From contig JAKAPI010000030.1 of assembly GCA_021807225.1 (NCBI GenBank), forward strand, positions 1 through 8,153: a DNA stretch of 8,153 nt. Direction: 5' to 3'. Below the pieces are notes generated by a model. It was not told where the DNA came from. It saw only the letters and a list, made by a program, of their open reading frames with translations, and did no database searches. This document shows, piece after piece, positions 1 to 6,362 of the stretch. The DNA is from an archaeon (GTDB lineage: Archaea > Thermoproteota > Nitrososphaeria > Nitrososphaerales > UBA183). The translations under genes and the position numbers were made by a program. Position 1 is the first letter of the stretch. The number at the start of each line of letters is the position of its first letter.

Positions 1-2
1 AG

Positions 3-566
3 CCGCTCATGGCGGCAGGGAAGCTGGGCCCGGTCCTCATCCAGCTCCCGCCGAGCTACTCCTTCGACTCGGACTTTGGGAAGCTGAAGGCGTTCCTGAA
101 CATGGCCCCCGAAGACGTCGCGTTCGCGGTCGAGTTCAGGCACCCTTCGTGGCTCAGGGAGGACGTCTGGTCGTTCCTCCGGGGGAGGAACGTGGCGAAC
201 GTGATAGTCGACGAGCCTCTCCTCCCGCCAGACACCGTGGTGACGGCCGACTTCGCATTCATCCGGTGGCACGGGCGAGGGAGCAGGCCCTGGTACAACT
301 ACAGATACACCGACAAGGAGCTGGACGGGTGGGTGCCCAAGGTGCAGGAGGTGACGTCCAGAGTGAAGGAGACCTATGGTTACTTCAACAACCACTTCCA
401 CGGCTTCGCGGTGGAGAACTCCCTCAGGATGATGGAGAAGTTAGGGGTCTCGAACCCCTCCCAAGACGAGGCGAAGGCCAGAGCGACGAAGTTCATCCAA
501 ACTGGGAACAGGGATGCCGGAGAGAGGAGCATCCTGGAGTTCGTGGAGCAGGGGAGACTGGGATGA
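3..566 (+). CDS. DUF72 (YecE-like) family protein, 5'-truncated by the window edge
   Basis: This is the C-terminal part of a DUF72/YecE family protein. The frame is open from the first bases, and the family usually has roughly 100 more residues upstream, so the true start lies outside the window; the ATG at 9 is internal. Family hallmarks are visible: LGPVLIQLPPS near the beginning, AVEFRHPSW, the RWHGRG...WYNYRY stretch, and YGYFNNHFHGFAVENSL near the end. DUF72 proteins are predicted TIM-barrel-like proteins with conserved polar pocket residues; the biochemical function is not established. A charged tail of about 40 residues follows the last core motif. The TGA stop overlaps the ATG of the next gene as ATGA, so the two are probably translationally coupled. 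Family assignment is firm; no enzymatic role is claimed. Confidence 0.88.
   Translation, partial: PLMAAGKLGPVLIQLPPSYSFDSDFGKLKAFLNMAPEDVAFAVEFRHPSWLREDVWSFLRGRNVANVIVDEPLLPPDTVVTADFAFIRWHGRGSRPWYNYRYTDKELDGWVPKVQEVTSRVKETYGYFNNHFHGFAVENSLRMMEKLGVSNPSQDEAKARATKFIQTGNRDAGERSILEFVEQGRLG
550..556 (+). promoter_or_regulatory. Ribosome binding site for the NAD-kinase-like gene
   Basis: AGGGGAG lies inside the end of the DUF72 gene, 6 nt before the ATG at 563. With the ATGA stop/start overlap, it supports 563 as the start and reinitiation or coupled translation. Confidence 0.55.
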
Positions 567-1354
567 AGGCGAAGCTCCTGCTCGACAGCGGTGTGCCAAA
601 GGTGCCGCCTGCGGAATTGAAGGAAGTCGTCCGGGACGCGGGTCTGGAGGTCGCCGGCGAGGAGGCGGACTTCGGGATAGTGGTTGGTGGCGATGGAAGG
701 TTCAGCCGGTACGGGAGAACGGAGGATATACCCCTCCTCTTCGTCGGGGTCAGGTCGAAGGGCGCCGCAGGCTCCAGGGCTCAGATGGCTCAGGTCGCCT
801 ACGAAGAGCTCCCGCAGTGCCTTGGGAGGATAAGGCGGGGGGAGTATTCCATCGACGAGCACAGGAGGCTGGGGGTCTTCAAGAACAGGAAGCTGATTGA
901 CGAGGTGTTCACTGACGTCTACCTTCAGCGAGGGAGCGAGAGCACTTGCATCCGGTACAGGGTGGTCGTCTCGGGCCCGGGGGTCAGCATCCGTGAAGCA
1001 GCCATTGGAGACGGGGTCGTGATCGCGGCTCAGGCAGGGGCGTCAGGCTACTACTCTTACCCGGACAGAATCAAGGGCGAACTGATGGAGCCCCTTTCCT
1101 TCGCCAGCCTTGGAAAGAACGAGGTCGGGGTATGCCACATCGCCCCTACTTTCACAGAAAGAGAGGGGGCCGGAGTTCATCCGCTGAGATACAGGGTCCC
1201 CTGGGGGAGCACCATCAAGCTGTCCCTGTTCAGAGAGGCTGACGCCAGGCTCTACGGGGCGTCAGACGGGCCGGCCGGAGTCAGGGTGGGCCTGGGCGAC
1301 AGCGTGACAGTCAGGGCGGGGAAGAAGGTGACAAGGCTGATTTCCTTCAGGTGA
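563..1354 (+). CDS. Divergent NAD kinase-like (ATP-NAD kinase fold) protein
   Basis: The product is 263 residues, a normal length for a compact NAD kinase. The start at 563 is chosen over the long upstream open frame because ATG overlaps the DUF72 stop and has a good ribosome site. IVVGGDG at residues 39-45 is the GGDG motif of the NAD/diacylglycerol/sphingosine kinase superfamily, whose Asp (D44) is the expected catalytic residue. LGRIRRGEYSIDEHRRLGV (87-105) matches the inter-domain region, and the C-terminus (YGASDGPAGVRVGLGDSVTV) fits the end of the beta-rich domain. Two diagnostic motifs are altered. Where the family has N-E/D, this protein has IDEV (112-115). Where TPTGSTAY is usual, it has AQAGASGYY (156-164) after a retained GDG. 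It may be a real NAD(H) kinase of an archaeal subgroup or a related kinase with another substrate. Fold is likely; the exact reaction is uncertain. Confidence 0.75.
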   Translation: MKAKLLLDSGVPKVPPAELKEVVRDAGLEVAGEEADFGIVVGGDGRFSRYGRTEDIPLLFVGVRSKGAAGSRAQMAQVAYEELPQCLGRIRRGEYSIDEHRRLGVFKNRKLIDEVFTDVYLQRGSESTCIRYRVVVSGPGVSIREAAIGDGVVIAAQAGASGYYSYPDRIKGELMEPLSFASLGKNEVGVCHIAPTFTEREGAGVHPLRYRVPWGSTIKLSLFREADARLYGASDGPAGVRVGLGDSVTVRAGKKVTRLISFR

Positions 1355-1357
1355 GCG

Positions 1358-1384
1358 CTCCCGGGGTGGCGGCTAGCCCGGGGG
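1358..1384. terminator. Possible bidirectional terminator hairpin between convergent genes
   Basis: CTCCCGGG at 1358-1365 can pair with CCCGGGGG at 1377-1384 (8 bp, one G-U, 11-nt loop). It straddles the 18-nt gap between the convergent kinase and phoU stops and overlaps the end of phoU. No T-run follows on either strand, so the terminator role is weakly supported and chance in GC-rich DNA is possible. Confidence 0.25.
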
Positions 1385-1996
1385 GTCGACGCCGGTCGCT
1401 ATGTACTCCACCGTCTCTCCGATGTACGTCGCATGGTCGGCGATCCTTTCCAGGTACCGCAGAATCAGGGTCGCAGACAGTGCGCATCTGATGTTGGACT
1501 TCGCGCCCAGGGTCTTCATGAGGTTGCTCCTGTAGCTGTCGTCCACGGCGTCGTCCATGGTGGGGATCTTCCTGGCGAGCTCCACGTCCCTCCTCGAGAA
1601 CGCCTCCACGCTCATCTTAATCATCTCCTGGGTCTTTTGCGCAGTCGCTTCGACTGAGCTGTGGTCGCACTGGCCGAGGTCGCCGAACATGTCGAGGACC
1701 TCCGTTATGTCCCGGGCGTACCTACCGTATCTGAAGAATCCATAGGAGATCTCGAGGCAGGCTTTGAGGAACCTGAGGTCGGTCGCGACGGGCTGGTACC
1801 TGGCGATCATCTCCACCGAAAGGTCGCTAACCTGGCGATGAAGCTCCTGCAGTCGGTCAGACATCTGCTTGACCTCGGTGCCCCTTCCCCCTTTCACGTA
1901 GGCCTCTATTGAGGCGGAGACTGCGGCCTGGGAGAGCCCGGCCATCTCGGTCAGCATCGTGTTGAGCTGGCCCAGCCCCATGTCCATGAGCCTCAT
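1373..1996 (-). CDS. phoU: Phosphate uptake regulator PhoU (stand-alone)
   Basis: A 207-residue all-helical PhoU, last gene of the pst operon, 23 nt after pstB. The start at 1996 has GGAGGG 10 nt upstream (2007-2012). PhoU is built of two three-helix repeats. Here repeat 1 contains RYQPVATDLRFLKA (66-79) and YGRYARDI (90-97). Repeat 2 has DDAVDDSYR (148-156) and RYLERIADHATYIGETVEYI (180-199), the classic metal-cluster and core motifs. The acidic E/D-x-x-x-D pattern is clear in repeat 2 but poor in repeat 1, where SDRLQELHR (46-54) occupies the place. In studied bacteria PhoU contacts the Pst transporter and restrains phosphate signalling or uptake; no sensor kinase is seen here, so a direct effect on the transporter or on another regulator is the likely role. 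Assignment is firm; the mechanism is inferred. Confidence 0.93.
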   Translation of the reverse strand: MRLMDMGLGQLNTMLTEMAGLSQAAVSASIEAYVKGGRGTEVKQMSDRLQELHRQVSDLSVEMIARYQPVATDLRFLKACLEISYGFFRYGRYARDITEVLDMFGDLGQCDHSSVEATAQKTQEMIKMSVEAFSRRDVELARKIPTMDDAVDDSYRSNLMKTLGAKSNIRCALSATLILRYLERIADHATYIGETVEYIATGVDPPG

Positions 1997-2019
1997 TCGC
2001 GGATATCCCTCCGCTCCAT

Positions 2020-2880
2020 CTACAGTGTACCTCTGATGTATTTCTCGGTGAGGGCGTTCTTGGGGTTCTGGAAGACCTCCTCGGCCGGGCCGAACTCCAC
2101 CAGCTCTCCCCGGTAGAGAAAGGCCACCTCGTTCCCCACCCTGGCCGCCTGCTGCATGTTGTGCGTGACGAGGACGACGGTGTAGTTCTCCTTCAGTTCG
2201 ACCATGAGCTCCTCGACCTTGGAGGCCGAACCCGGGTCGAGAGCCGACGCCGGCTCGTCCATCAGGATCACTTCGGGTTTAACTGCGAGAGCGCGTGCGA
2301 TACAGAGGCGCTGCTGCTGGCCGCCTGACAGCTCGAGGGCGCTCTTGTTGAGCCTCGTACCCACCTCCTCCCAGAGCGCGGCCTTCTCAAGGCTTTCACG
2401 GACTACCTGGTCGAGCTCTGACTTCGTTTTCGTGAGCTTGTGAATCCTTGGGCCGAAAGCCACGTTGTCGTATATCGAAATCGGAAAAGGGTTCGGCTTC
2501 TGGAAGACCATCCCAACCCTCGTGCGCAGCAGGATTGGATCAACCTCGGATGAATAGACGTCAGTGCCGTTGATGAGGACCTGGCCGGTCACCCTGAACT
2601 TGCGTACCCCGTCGTTCATCCGGTTGATGGTGCGGAGTAGGGTCGTCTTGCCGCATCCGGATGGTCCCATGAATACGGTGACCCTGTTGCGGGCGATTGA
2701 GAGTGAAATCTCGTCGAGGACCTTCTGCTCCCCGTAGTAGGCGCAGAGGCTTTGCAGCCTTATCAGCCCGCCCTCGTCTCCCGTCAGTCCCTTCGAGCGT
2801 TCGTGGTCCAGGATCTCTCTTTCCCTTGTTCCTTGGCCGCTGGCGACGCGGTGAACGGGCTCTGGTTCTGGTTTCATCAT
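2020..2880 (-). CDS. pstB: Phosphate ABC transporter ATP-binding protein PstB
   Basis: A 286-residue ABC ATPase that powers phosphate import (EC 7.3.2.1), bound to PstA/PstC on the cytoplasmic face. All nucleotide-binding motifs are intact: aromatic A-loop Tyr 48/49, Walker A GPSGCGKTT (72-80), Q-loop Q127 in GMVFQKPNPFP, signature LSGGQQQR (184-191), Walker B VILMDEP (204-210), D-loop SALD and switch His 240. The PNPFP after the Q-loop and RINRMND-like segment after Walker A are typical of PstB. Two consecutive ATGs begin the gene immediately after the pstA TAG, with GAAGGT (2885-2890) and AGGAGG (2896-2901) upstream. About 38 charged residues precede the ABC core, more than in most PstB proteins. 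No ATG, GTG or TTG occurs in frame between residue 2 and Walker A, so this extension is not an annotation artefact. Assignment is secure. Confidence 0.97.
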   Translation of the reverse strand: MMKPEPEPVHRVASGQGTREREILDHERSKGLTGDEGGLIRLQSLCAYYGEQKVLDEISLSIARNRVTVFMGPSGCGKTTLLRTINRMNDGVRKFRVTGQVLINGTDVYSSEVDPILLRTRVGMVFQKPNPFPISIYDNVAFGPRIHKLTKTKSELDQVVRESLEKAALWEEVGTRLNKSALELSGGQQQRLCIARALAVKPEVILMDEPASALDPGSASKVEELMVELKENYTVVLVTHNMQQAARVGNEVAFLYRGELVEFGPAEEVFQNPKNALTEKYIRGTL

Positions 2881-3828
2881 CTATACCTTCGAGAACCTCC
2901 TGACTACTACCCGGGCGACGATGTTTATCAAAAGGATGCTAGTGATGAGCACGAAGGAGGAAAGGTACGCCAGGTTGTGGGCGCTGTTCGAAGGAAGCTG
3001 GGAGTAGACGTAGACGATGTAGGTAAGGAAACCCACGGGGGTATGGAGGAAGCTCCCGTTGAAGTTGTAGTTGGAAAAGGAGGCAGTGAAGAGGAGCGGA
3101 GCTGTCTCGCTGAGACCGATGCTCACCGACAGAAGTATGCCAGTGAGGATTCCGGGCATCGCGAACCTCAGCGTGAGGCGGTTTATCGTAGTGCTCTTGG
3201 TGCTGCCGAGCGCCCTTGCCCCTTCTCTGATGTCGTCAGGGACCTTCCGCAGGGCCAGCTCTGTCGTCCTGAAAACATAGGGAAACATCAGGATGGACAA
3301 GGTGAGGGCTCCCGCAAGTGCGGAGTACCCCCAACCGAAATACAGGACGAAGATGAAGTACCCTGCCAACCCCACGACCATGGAAGAGTTGCCTGCCAAC
3401 ACGTCGGAGACAAACCTGAGCGCTTCTGAGAACTTGTTGTTGTTCGAGAACTCCGCCATGTAGATACCGCCGAGGAGCCCTAGCGGGACCGTGATCGCCG
3501 TCGCCAGCGCCATCAGCACGACAGTCCCGGAGATCGCGTTCGAGATGCCACCGCCTACAAACTCCACGCCGGTCCCGACCGTAATCGTCGTCAGCGCGGG
3601 CCAAGAGATTACTTCCAGGCCCTTTATGACGAACAGATAGATTATGTCTGCGAGAGGCACCAGGACCAGGACAATGCTGAACACTGTCAGCCCGGTCATC
3701 ACATAATTCCGTAGTCGCCTCCTGCCATAGCCAGGGGGTCCGCGGACGCTCCATCGTGCAGAAGTGGCGGGAGAGGCGGAATGTGGGGCCTCCGGGGCCC
3801 GGACTAAGGACGGCTCTCTTGCACTCAT
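2881..3828 (-). CDS. pstA: Phosphate ABC transporter permease PstA
   Basis: A 315-residue membrane permease that pairs with PstC. A 43-residue polar, Pro/Ser/Arg-rich N-terminus ends in RRRLR (36-40) before the first hydrophobic segment (about 45-68). Further segments lie near 99-124, 143-165, 168-186, 226-250 and 285-310, giving the six-helix pattern. The EAA loop that docks on PstB is at 202-221 (EGARALGS...), followed by SETAPLLFTA (240-249), a PstA hallmark in which Ser replaces the more usual Gly. The segment after helix 3 reads LAGNSSMVVGLAG (144-156), where many PstA/PstC proteins have a Pro-Ser pair, as PstC does here. It starts 6 nt after pstC; a weak AGGAAG-type site precedes ATG 3828. 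An internal ATG at 3699 (M44) would remove the polar tail, but the operon spacing favours 3828. Assignment is secure. Confidence 0.95.
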   Translation of the reverse strand: MSAREPSLVRAPEAPHSASPATSARWSVRGPPGYGRRRLRNYVMTGLTVFSIVLVLVPLADIIYLFVIKGLEVISWPALTTITVGTGVEFVGGGISNAISGTVVLMALATAITVPLGLLGGIYMAEFSNNNKFSEALRFVSDVLAGNSSMVVGLAGYFIFVLYFGWGYSALAGALTLSILMFPYVFRTTELALRKVPDDIREGARALGSTKSTTINRLTLRFAMPGILTGILLSVSIGLSETAPLLFTASFSNYNFNGSFLHTPVGFLTYIVYVYSQLPSNSAHNLAYLSSFVLITSILLINIVARVVVRRFSKV

Positions 3829-3834
3829 GACTTC

Positions 3835-4836
3835 CTACACCTGGACAAGGTGTTCGGCGCTTGAGATGAATCCACGTCTTACTAAGAGCCGGGCGACGAT
3901 GTTCGCCGTCGTAGTGATGATGAAGAGGACCAGGGCCAGCTCTGCGATTGCGTTGACTTCCATTCCGGACGGGTCGGTGAGCGCGCTGTCAAATGTCACC
4001 GCCATGAAGGCCGAAAGGGTGTTGATCGGATAGTAGAGCGTCTTCGGAAGCACGTTCAGGGCGGACTGCGAGACCAGGACCACGGCCATGGTTTCGCCGA
4101 GCGCGCGCCCGAGGCCGAGGACCAGAGAGCCGATTATCGCGGTCTTGGCGTAGGGCAGGACGACCTTCCGGGTGATCTCCCAGTTTGTCATGCCAAGTGC
4201 CATGCCCGCTTCCTTCAGTTCAACGGGGGTCTGGGCCATCGCGTCGCGGCTTATGGCCGAAACGATAGGGACAATCATTAACGACAGGACGAGCCCTGAA
4301 GCGAGTAGGCCGTATCCGTAGACGGGCCCTCCGACACCGGGTATGAAGCCCAGATACTGAGCCATTGCAGGCTCGACGTAGTTGAAAAGCAGGGGAGCAA
4401 GCACGAGGAACCCCCAGAAGCCAAAGACGACGCTGGGGATTCCCGCCAGCAGTTCGACAAAGAAGGACAGCGAAGTGGAGAGGCGTTTGGGGGCCACGGA
4501 CGTGAGGAAGATCGCCACCCCGAGGCTAAGCGGGGCCCCGATGAGCAACGCAAGGCCGGACGAGATGAGAGTCCCGGAGAAGAACACCAGCATCCCATAG
4601 GAGGCGCCGGACATGGCCGGGAACCCGCGGATGGTCGTCAGGGTGGTCGAGATTCCCGGGTTCCATATGACTGTCGTGAAGAAGTTCAGTCCGTTGACGA
4701 TGATGGACGGGACTCCGAAGACCGCCAACACGGCGAGAACCATAAAAAGGAAAAGGAGCGCACTGCTTCCCAGCAGTGCGGAGACAAGGGCGTAGACCCG
4801 GTCTGCCGTCCGCCTCCAGCTGCCTCCAGCTTTCAT
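3835..4836 (-). CDS. pstC: Phosphate ABC transporter permease PstC
   Basis: A 333-residue permease partner of PstA. I start it at ATG 4836, 17 nt after the pstS stop. The frame stays open to 4971, but that part would overlap pstS and encodes a polar stretch without family character. Evidence: a first membrane helix at about 20-42; the linker VNGLNFFTTVIWNPG (47-61) typical of PstC; LLAGIPSVVFGFWGF (129-143) with the conserved Pro-Ser; the EAA loop EAGMALGMTNWEITRKVVLP (209-228); and GRALGETMA (243-251), a strong PstC signature. A final helix and a basic RLLVRRG tail complete six segments. A weak AAGGTC-like site lies in the short gap after pstS, fitting coupling to upstream translation. Assignment is secure; the start is likely. 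Confidence 0.95.
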   Translation of the reverse strand: MKAGGSWRRTADRVYALVSALLGSSALLFLFMVLAVLAVFGVPSIIVNGLNFFTTVIWNPGISTTLTTIRGFPAMSGASYGMLVFFSGTLISSGLALLIGAPLSLGVAIFLTSVAPKRLSTSLSFFVELLAGIPSVVFGFWGFLVLAPLLFNYVEPAMAQYLGFIPGVGGPVYGYGLLASGLVLSLMIVPIVSAISRDAMAQTPVELKEAGMALGMTNWEITRKVVLPYAKTAIIGSLVLGLGRALGETMAVVLVSQSALNVLPKTLYYPINTLSAFMAVTFDSALTDPSGMEVNAIAELALVLFIITTTANIVARLLVRRGFISSAEHLVQV

Positions 4837-4853
4837 CTGCGTCTGACCTTGGT

Positions 4854-6086
4854 CTACGGGCCTATCTGCGCGATTTGTGCGTAGCTGAGAGTGGCGATTG
4901 AGCTGGGCAAAGCGACGAACCCTACCTTGTTCAGGTACGAGGGAGCGTTGCCGTTTTGTGGCATGACACACCAGTTAAGGAATGTCCTGACCACCAGCGC
5001 CGTGTTGGCGTCAGACTGGGTCTTGGACACGATGGCGTATTCGTAGTTGATGATGGGATATGAGTTGGCACCTGGTGCGTAGACCAGGGAGATGGCCTCG
5101 TTGGGTGGGGTAGAAGACTCCATCTGGGCAGCAGCCGCCTGGATGTTTGCCTGTGTTATGTCGACGAAGTTGCCGGCCGCGTTCTGAAGGTATGCGTAGC
5201 CCAGACCAGCAGCCTGGGTGTTGGACATGAAGCTGACTCCGATGTATGCGATGCAGTATGGTGTCGCCTGGCACCCCTGGACCATCCCTCCGTTGCCTAC
5301 GTAGGCAGCCGCAGTGGGGATGCCTGGGAATGAAACCGAAGTGGCGAAACCGACGTTCGTCTTCCACCACGAGTTGGTGTCAGACAGGTATGTTGTGAAG
5401 ATGAAGGTGTCGCCGCTTCCGTCAGACCTGTGAATCGGATGGATGATCTGGTGCGGGAGGGTCACGCCTGGGTTGATTGCAGTGATCTGCGAGTCGTCCC
5501 AGTACGAGATGGTCCCGTTGTATATCTTCGCGAGGATGTTGCCGGTCATGTTCAGGTGGGTGGTGCTCGGTATGCCCGGGAGGTTGTAGTTGATCATCTG
5601 GGCCGATATGGCGAGTGGAATGTCGAGGAGGCTGGGGTACTGGTTCATCTGGGCCGGAAGCAGATAGGCGTCAGATGCGCCGATCTGGACGGTGCCAGCA
5701 GCCGCGCTGGAGATACCTATGCCGCTGCCGGTGCCAGCTGTGTTGATGTGGACGTTGGTGTAGGTAGCACCGAAGCCAGGGACCCAGTAGTTGAAGAGAG
5801 GATAGAGCAGCGTTGAGCCCGTCTCTGAGATGGTCGCCGCCGGCAGAGAAGATGGCAATGTCGGCGTGGCGGCGGTCGTCGACGAGCCTGTGGAGTAGAC
5901 CGTTGTGATGGAATAGACCGTCGTGGTCGCGCCGGGCGCCGTTACGGTGGTGGTGACGGGGGCGCCGGATCCTGCTCCGGCGAAGTAACCGACTCCGCCG
6001 CCCGCAACCATCAGCACGACGGCGACGACGACCATGACCGCGTTGCTAATCGCGCGTCTCTTTCTTTCGTTCACTGAAGATGACAT
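4854..6086 (-). CDS. pstS: Phosphate-binding protein PstS, membrane-anchored
   Basis: A 410-residue substrate-binding protein, first gene of the pst operon. The start at 6086 gives MSSSVNERKRR, then one membrane helix (16-36); the frame is open to 6215, but the extra residues are polar and cross the promoter. There is no lipobox Cys, so the protein is probably held by an uncleaved N-terminal helix. A Thr/Ser/Val-rich linker (about 42-80) joins the helix to the binding domain. Ligand motifs follow: ETGSTLLYPLF (88-98), GTGSGIGIS (118-126), VQIGASDA (133-140) and HRSDGSGDTF (219-228). The last is the phosphate-binding P-loop-like turn, with Asp where E. coli PstS has Thr; the same variant occurs in mycobacterial PstS. 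C272 and C278, flanking QATPY, could form a disulfide. No clear ribosome site precedes the ATG and a TATA-like element lies about 30 nt upstream, so translation may be leaderless or nearly so. Confidence 0.94.
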   Translation of the reverse strand: MSSSVNERKRRAISNAVMVVVAVVLMVAGGGVGYFAGAGSGAPVTTTVTAPGATTTVYSITTVYSTGSSTTAATPTLPSSLPAATISETGSTLLYPLFNYWVPGFGATYTNVHINTAGTGSGIGISSAAAGTVQIGASDAYLLPAQMNQYPSLLDIPLAISAQMINYNLPGIPSTTHLNMTGNILAKIYNGTISYWDDSQITAINPGVTLPHQIIHPIHRSDGSGDTFIFTTYLSDTNSWWKTNVGFATSVSFPGIPTAAAYVGNGGMVQGCQATPYCIAYIGVSFMSNTQAAGLGYAYLQNAAGNFVDITQANIQAAAAQMESSTPPNEAISLVYAPGANSYPIINYEYAIVSKTQSDANTALVVRTFLNWCVMPQNGNAPSYLNKVGFVALPSSIATLSYAQIAQIGP

Positions 6087-6111
6087 TTTCAAATTGACCC
6101 GACACCGGCGG

Positions 6112-6121
6112 CGATTTATCG
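6112..6121 (-). promoter_or_regulatory. Candidate TATA box of the pst operon
   Basis: On the minus strand this reads CGATAAATCG. Its centre is about 30 nt upstream of the pstS ATG, so an archaeal start site 26-27 nt downstream would fall within a few bases of the ATG. It is a small inverted repeat (CGAT-TT-ATCG), so a regulator could compete with TBP. An alternative TATA-like sequence lies at 6153-6160. Confidence 0.5.
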
Positions 6122-6190
6122 GTAGCCGAATTACTCTATGTTTAGAATCATACAATATTGAGATGAGGTCCCCGCCACGACATGGCAGAA

Positions 6191-6211
6191 GCAGGAGGGT
6201 GTCCTTCCTGC
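6191..6211. repeat. 21-bp imperfect palindrome, candidate operator
   Basis: Bases 6191-6199 are complementary to 6203-6211 except for one G-T pair (6197/6205), with a 3-bp centre TGT. The arms are GCAGGAGGG and CCTTCCTGC after allowing that mismatch. It lies upstream of both predicted promoters, about 70 bp from the pstS TATA element, so it is unlikely to act in a leader RNA of either gene. A dimeric DNA-binding site is the simplest reading. Confidence 0.5.
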
Positions 6212-6321
6212 GCAATCAGACCTCATTACATGGTTAGCCAACGCGATAGCACGTCTGAACGGGCGCAGAATTCGGGACGTTCCGCCAGCGTCGAATCCAC
6301 CTCAATAGCCCATTGGATTGA

Positions 6322-6338
6322 AGAGAAGAAGTATATAG
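6322..6338 (+). promoter_or_regulatory. Candidate BRE/TATA promoter of the AbrB-PhoU gene
   Basis: A purine-rich AGAGAAGAA (6322-6330), resembling a BRE, directly precedes GTATATAG (6331-6338), a good archaeal TATA element. Initiation 26-27 nt downstream of its centre falls at about 6361, next to the predicted TTG start codon at 6363, implying a leaderless transcript. Confidence 0.6.
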
Positions 6339-6362
6339 TGACGCGACTGACACCAGTGCAGA

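Larger units (their letters stand above)
6087..6362. promoter_or_regulatory. Divergent control region between pstS and the AbrB-PhoU gene
   Basis: This 276-nt stretch separates two divergently read phosphate genes and holds no credible gene. It contains one TATA-like element for each side (6112-6121 minus; 6331-6338 plus), an AT-rich patch at 6131-6160 including the palindrome CAATATTG (6153-6160), a 21-bp imperfect palindrome at 6191-6211, and an 8-bp inverted pair ATGAGGTC (6163-6170)/GACCTCAT (6219-6226). An imperfect 21-nt direct repeat sits at 6101-6121 and 6349-6369. Co-regulation of both genes from here is inferred. Confidence 0.7.

Noticed and set aside
149..562. Upstream extension of the NAD-kinase-like open frame
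   Set aside because: It lies entirely inside the DUF72 gene in another frame, is Arg/Gly/Gln-rich without family similarity, and the ATG at 563 has a proper ribosome site and ATGA overlap.
2752..3429. 225-codon plus-strand open frame antisense to pstA and pstB
   Set aside because: It is composed of the complement of well-supported genes, has no recognisable domain, and reflects high GC content.
3236..3754. 172-codon minus-strand open frame inside pstA
   Set aside because: Same strand, other frame than a secure permease; Arg/Gly-rich and without hydrophobic or domain pattern.
4837..4971. N-terminal extension of pstC up to 4971
   Set aside because: It would overlap the end of pstS by over 100 nt and encodes a basic, polar stretch; ATG 4836 is placed just after the pstS stop.
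6087..6215. N-terminal extension of pstS up to 6215
   Set aside because: It would put 43 polar residues before the membrane anchor and run through the TATA element and palindrome; ATG 6086 gives a normal anchored protein.
6270..6296. ATTCG...CGAAT inverted pair upstream of the AbrB-PhoU promoter
   Set aside because: Only 5-8 pairs with a bulge; too weak to separate from chance.
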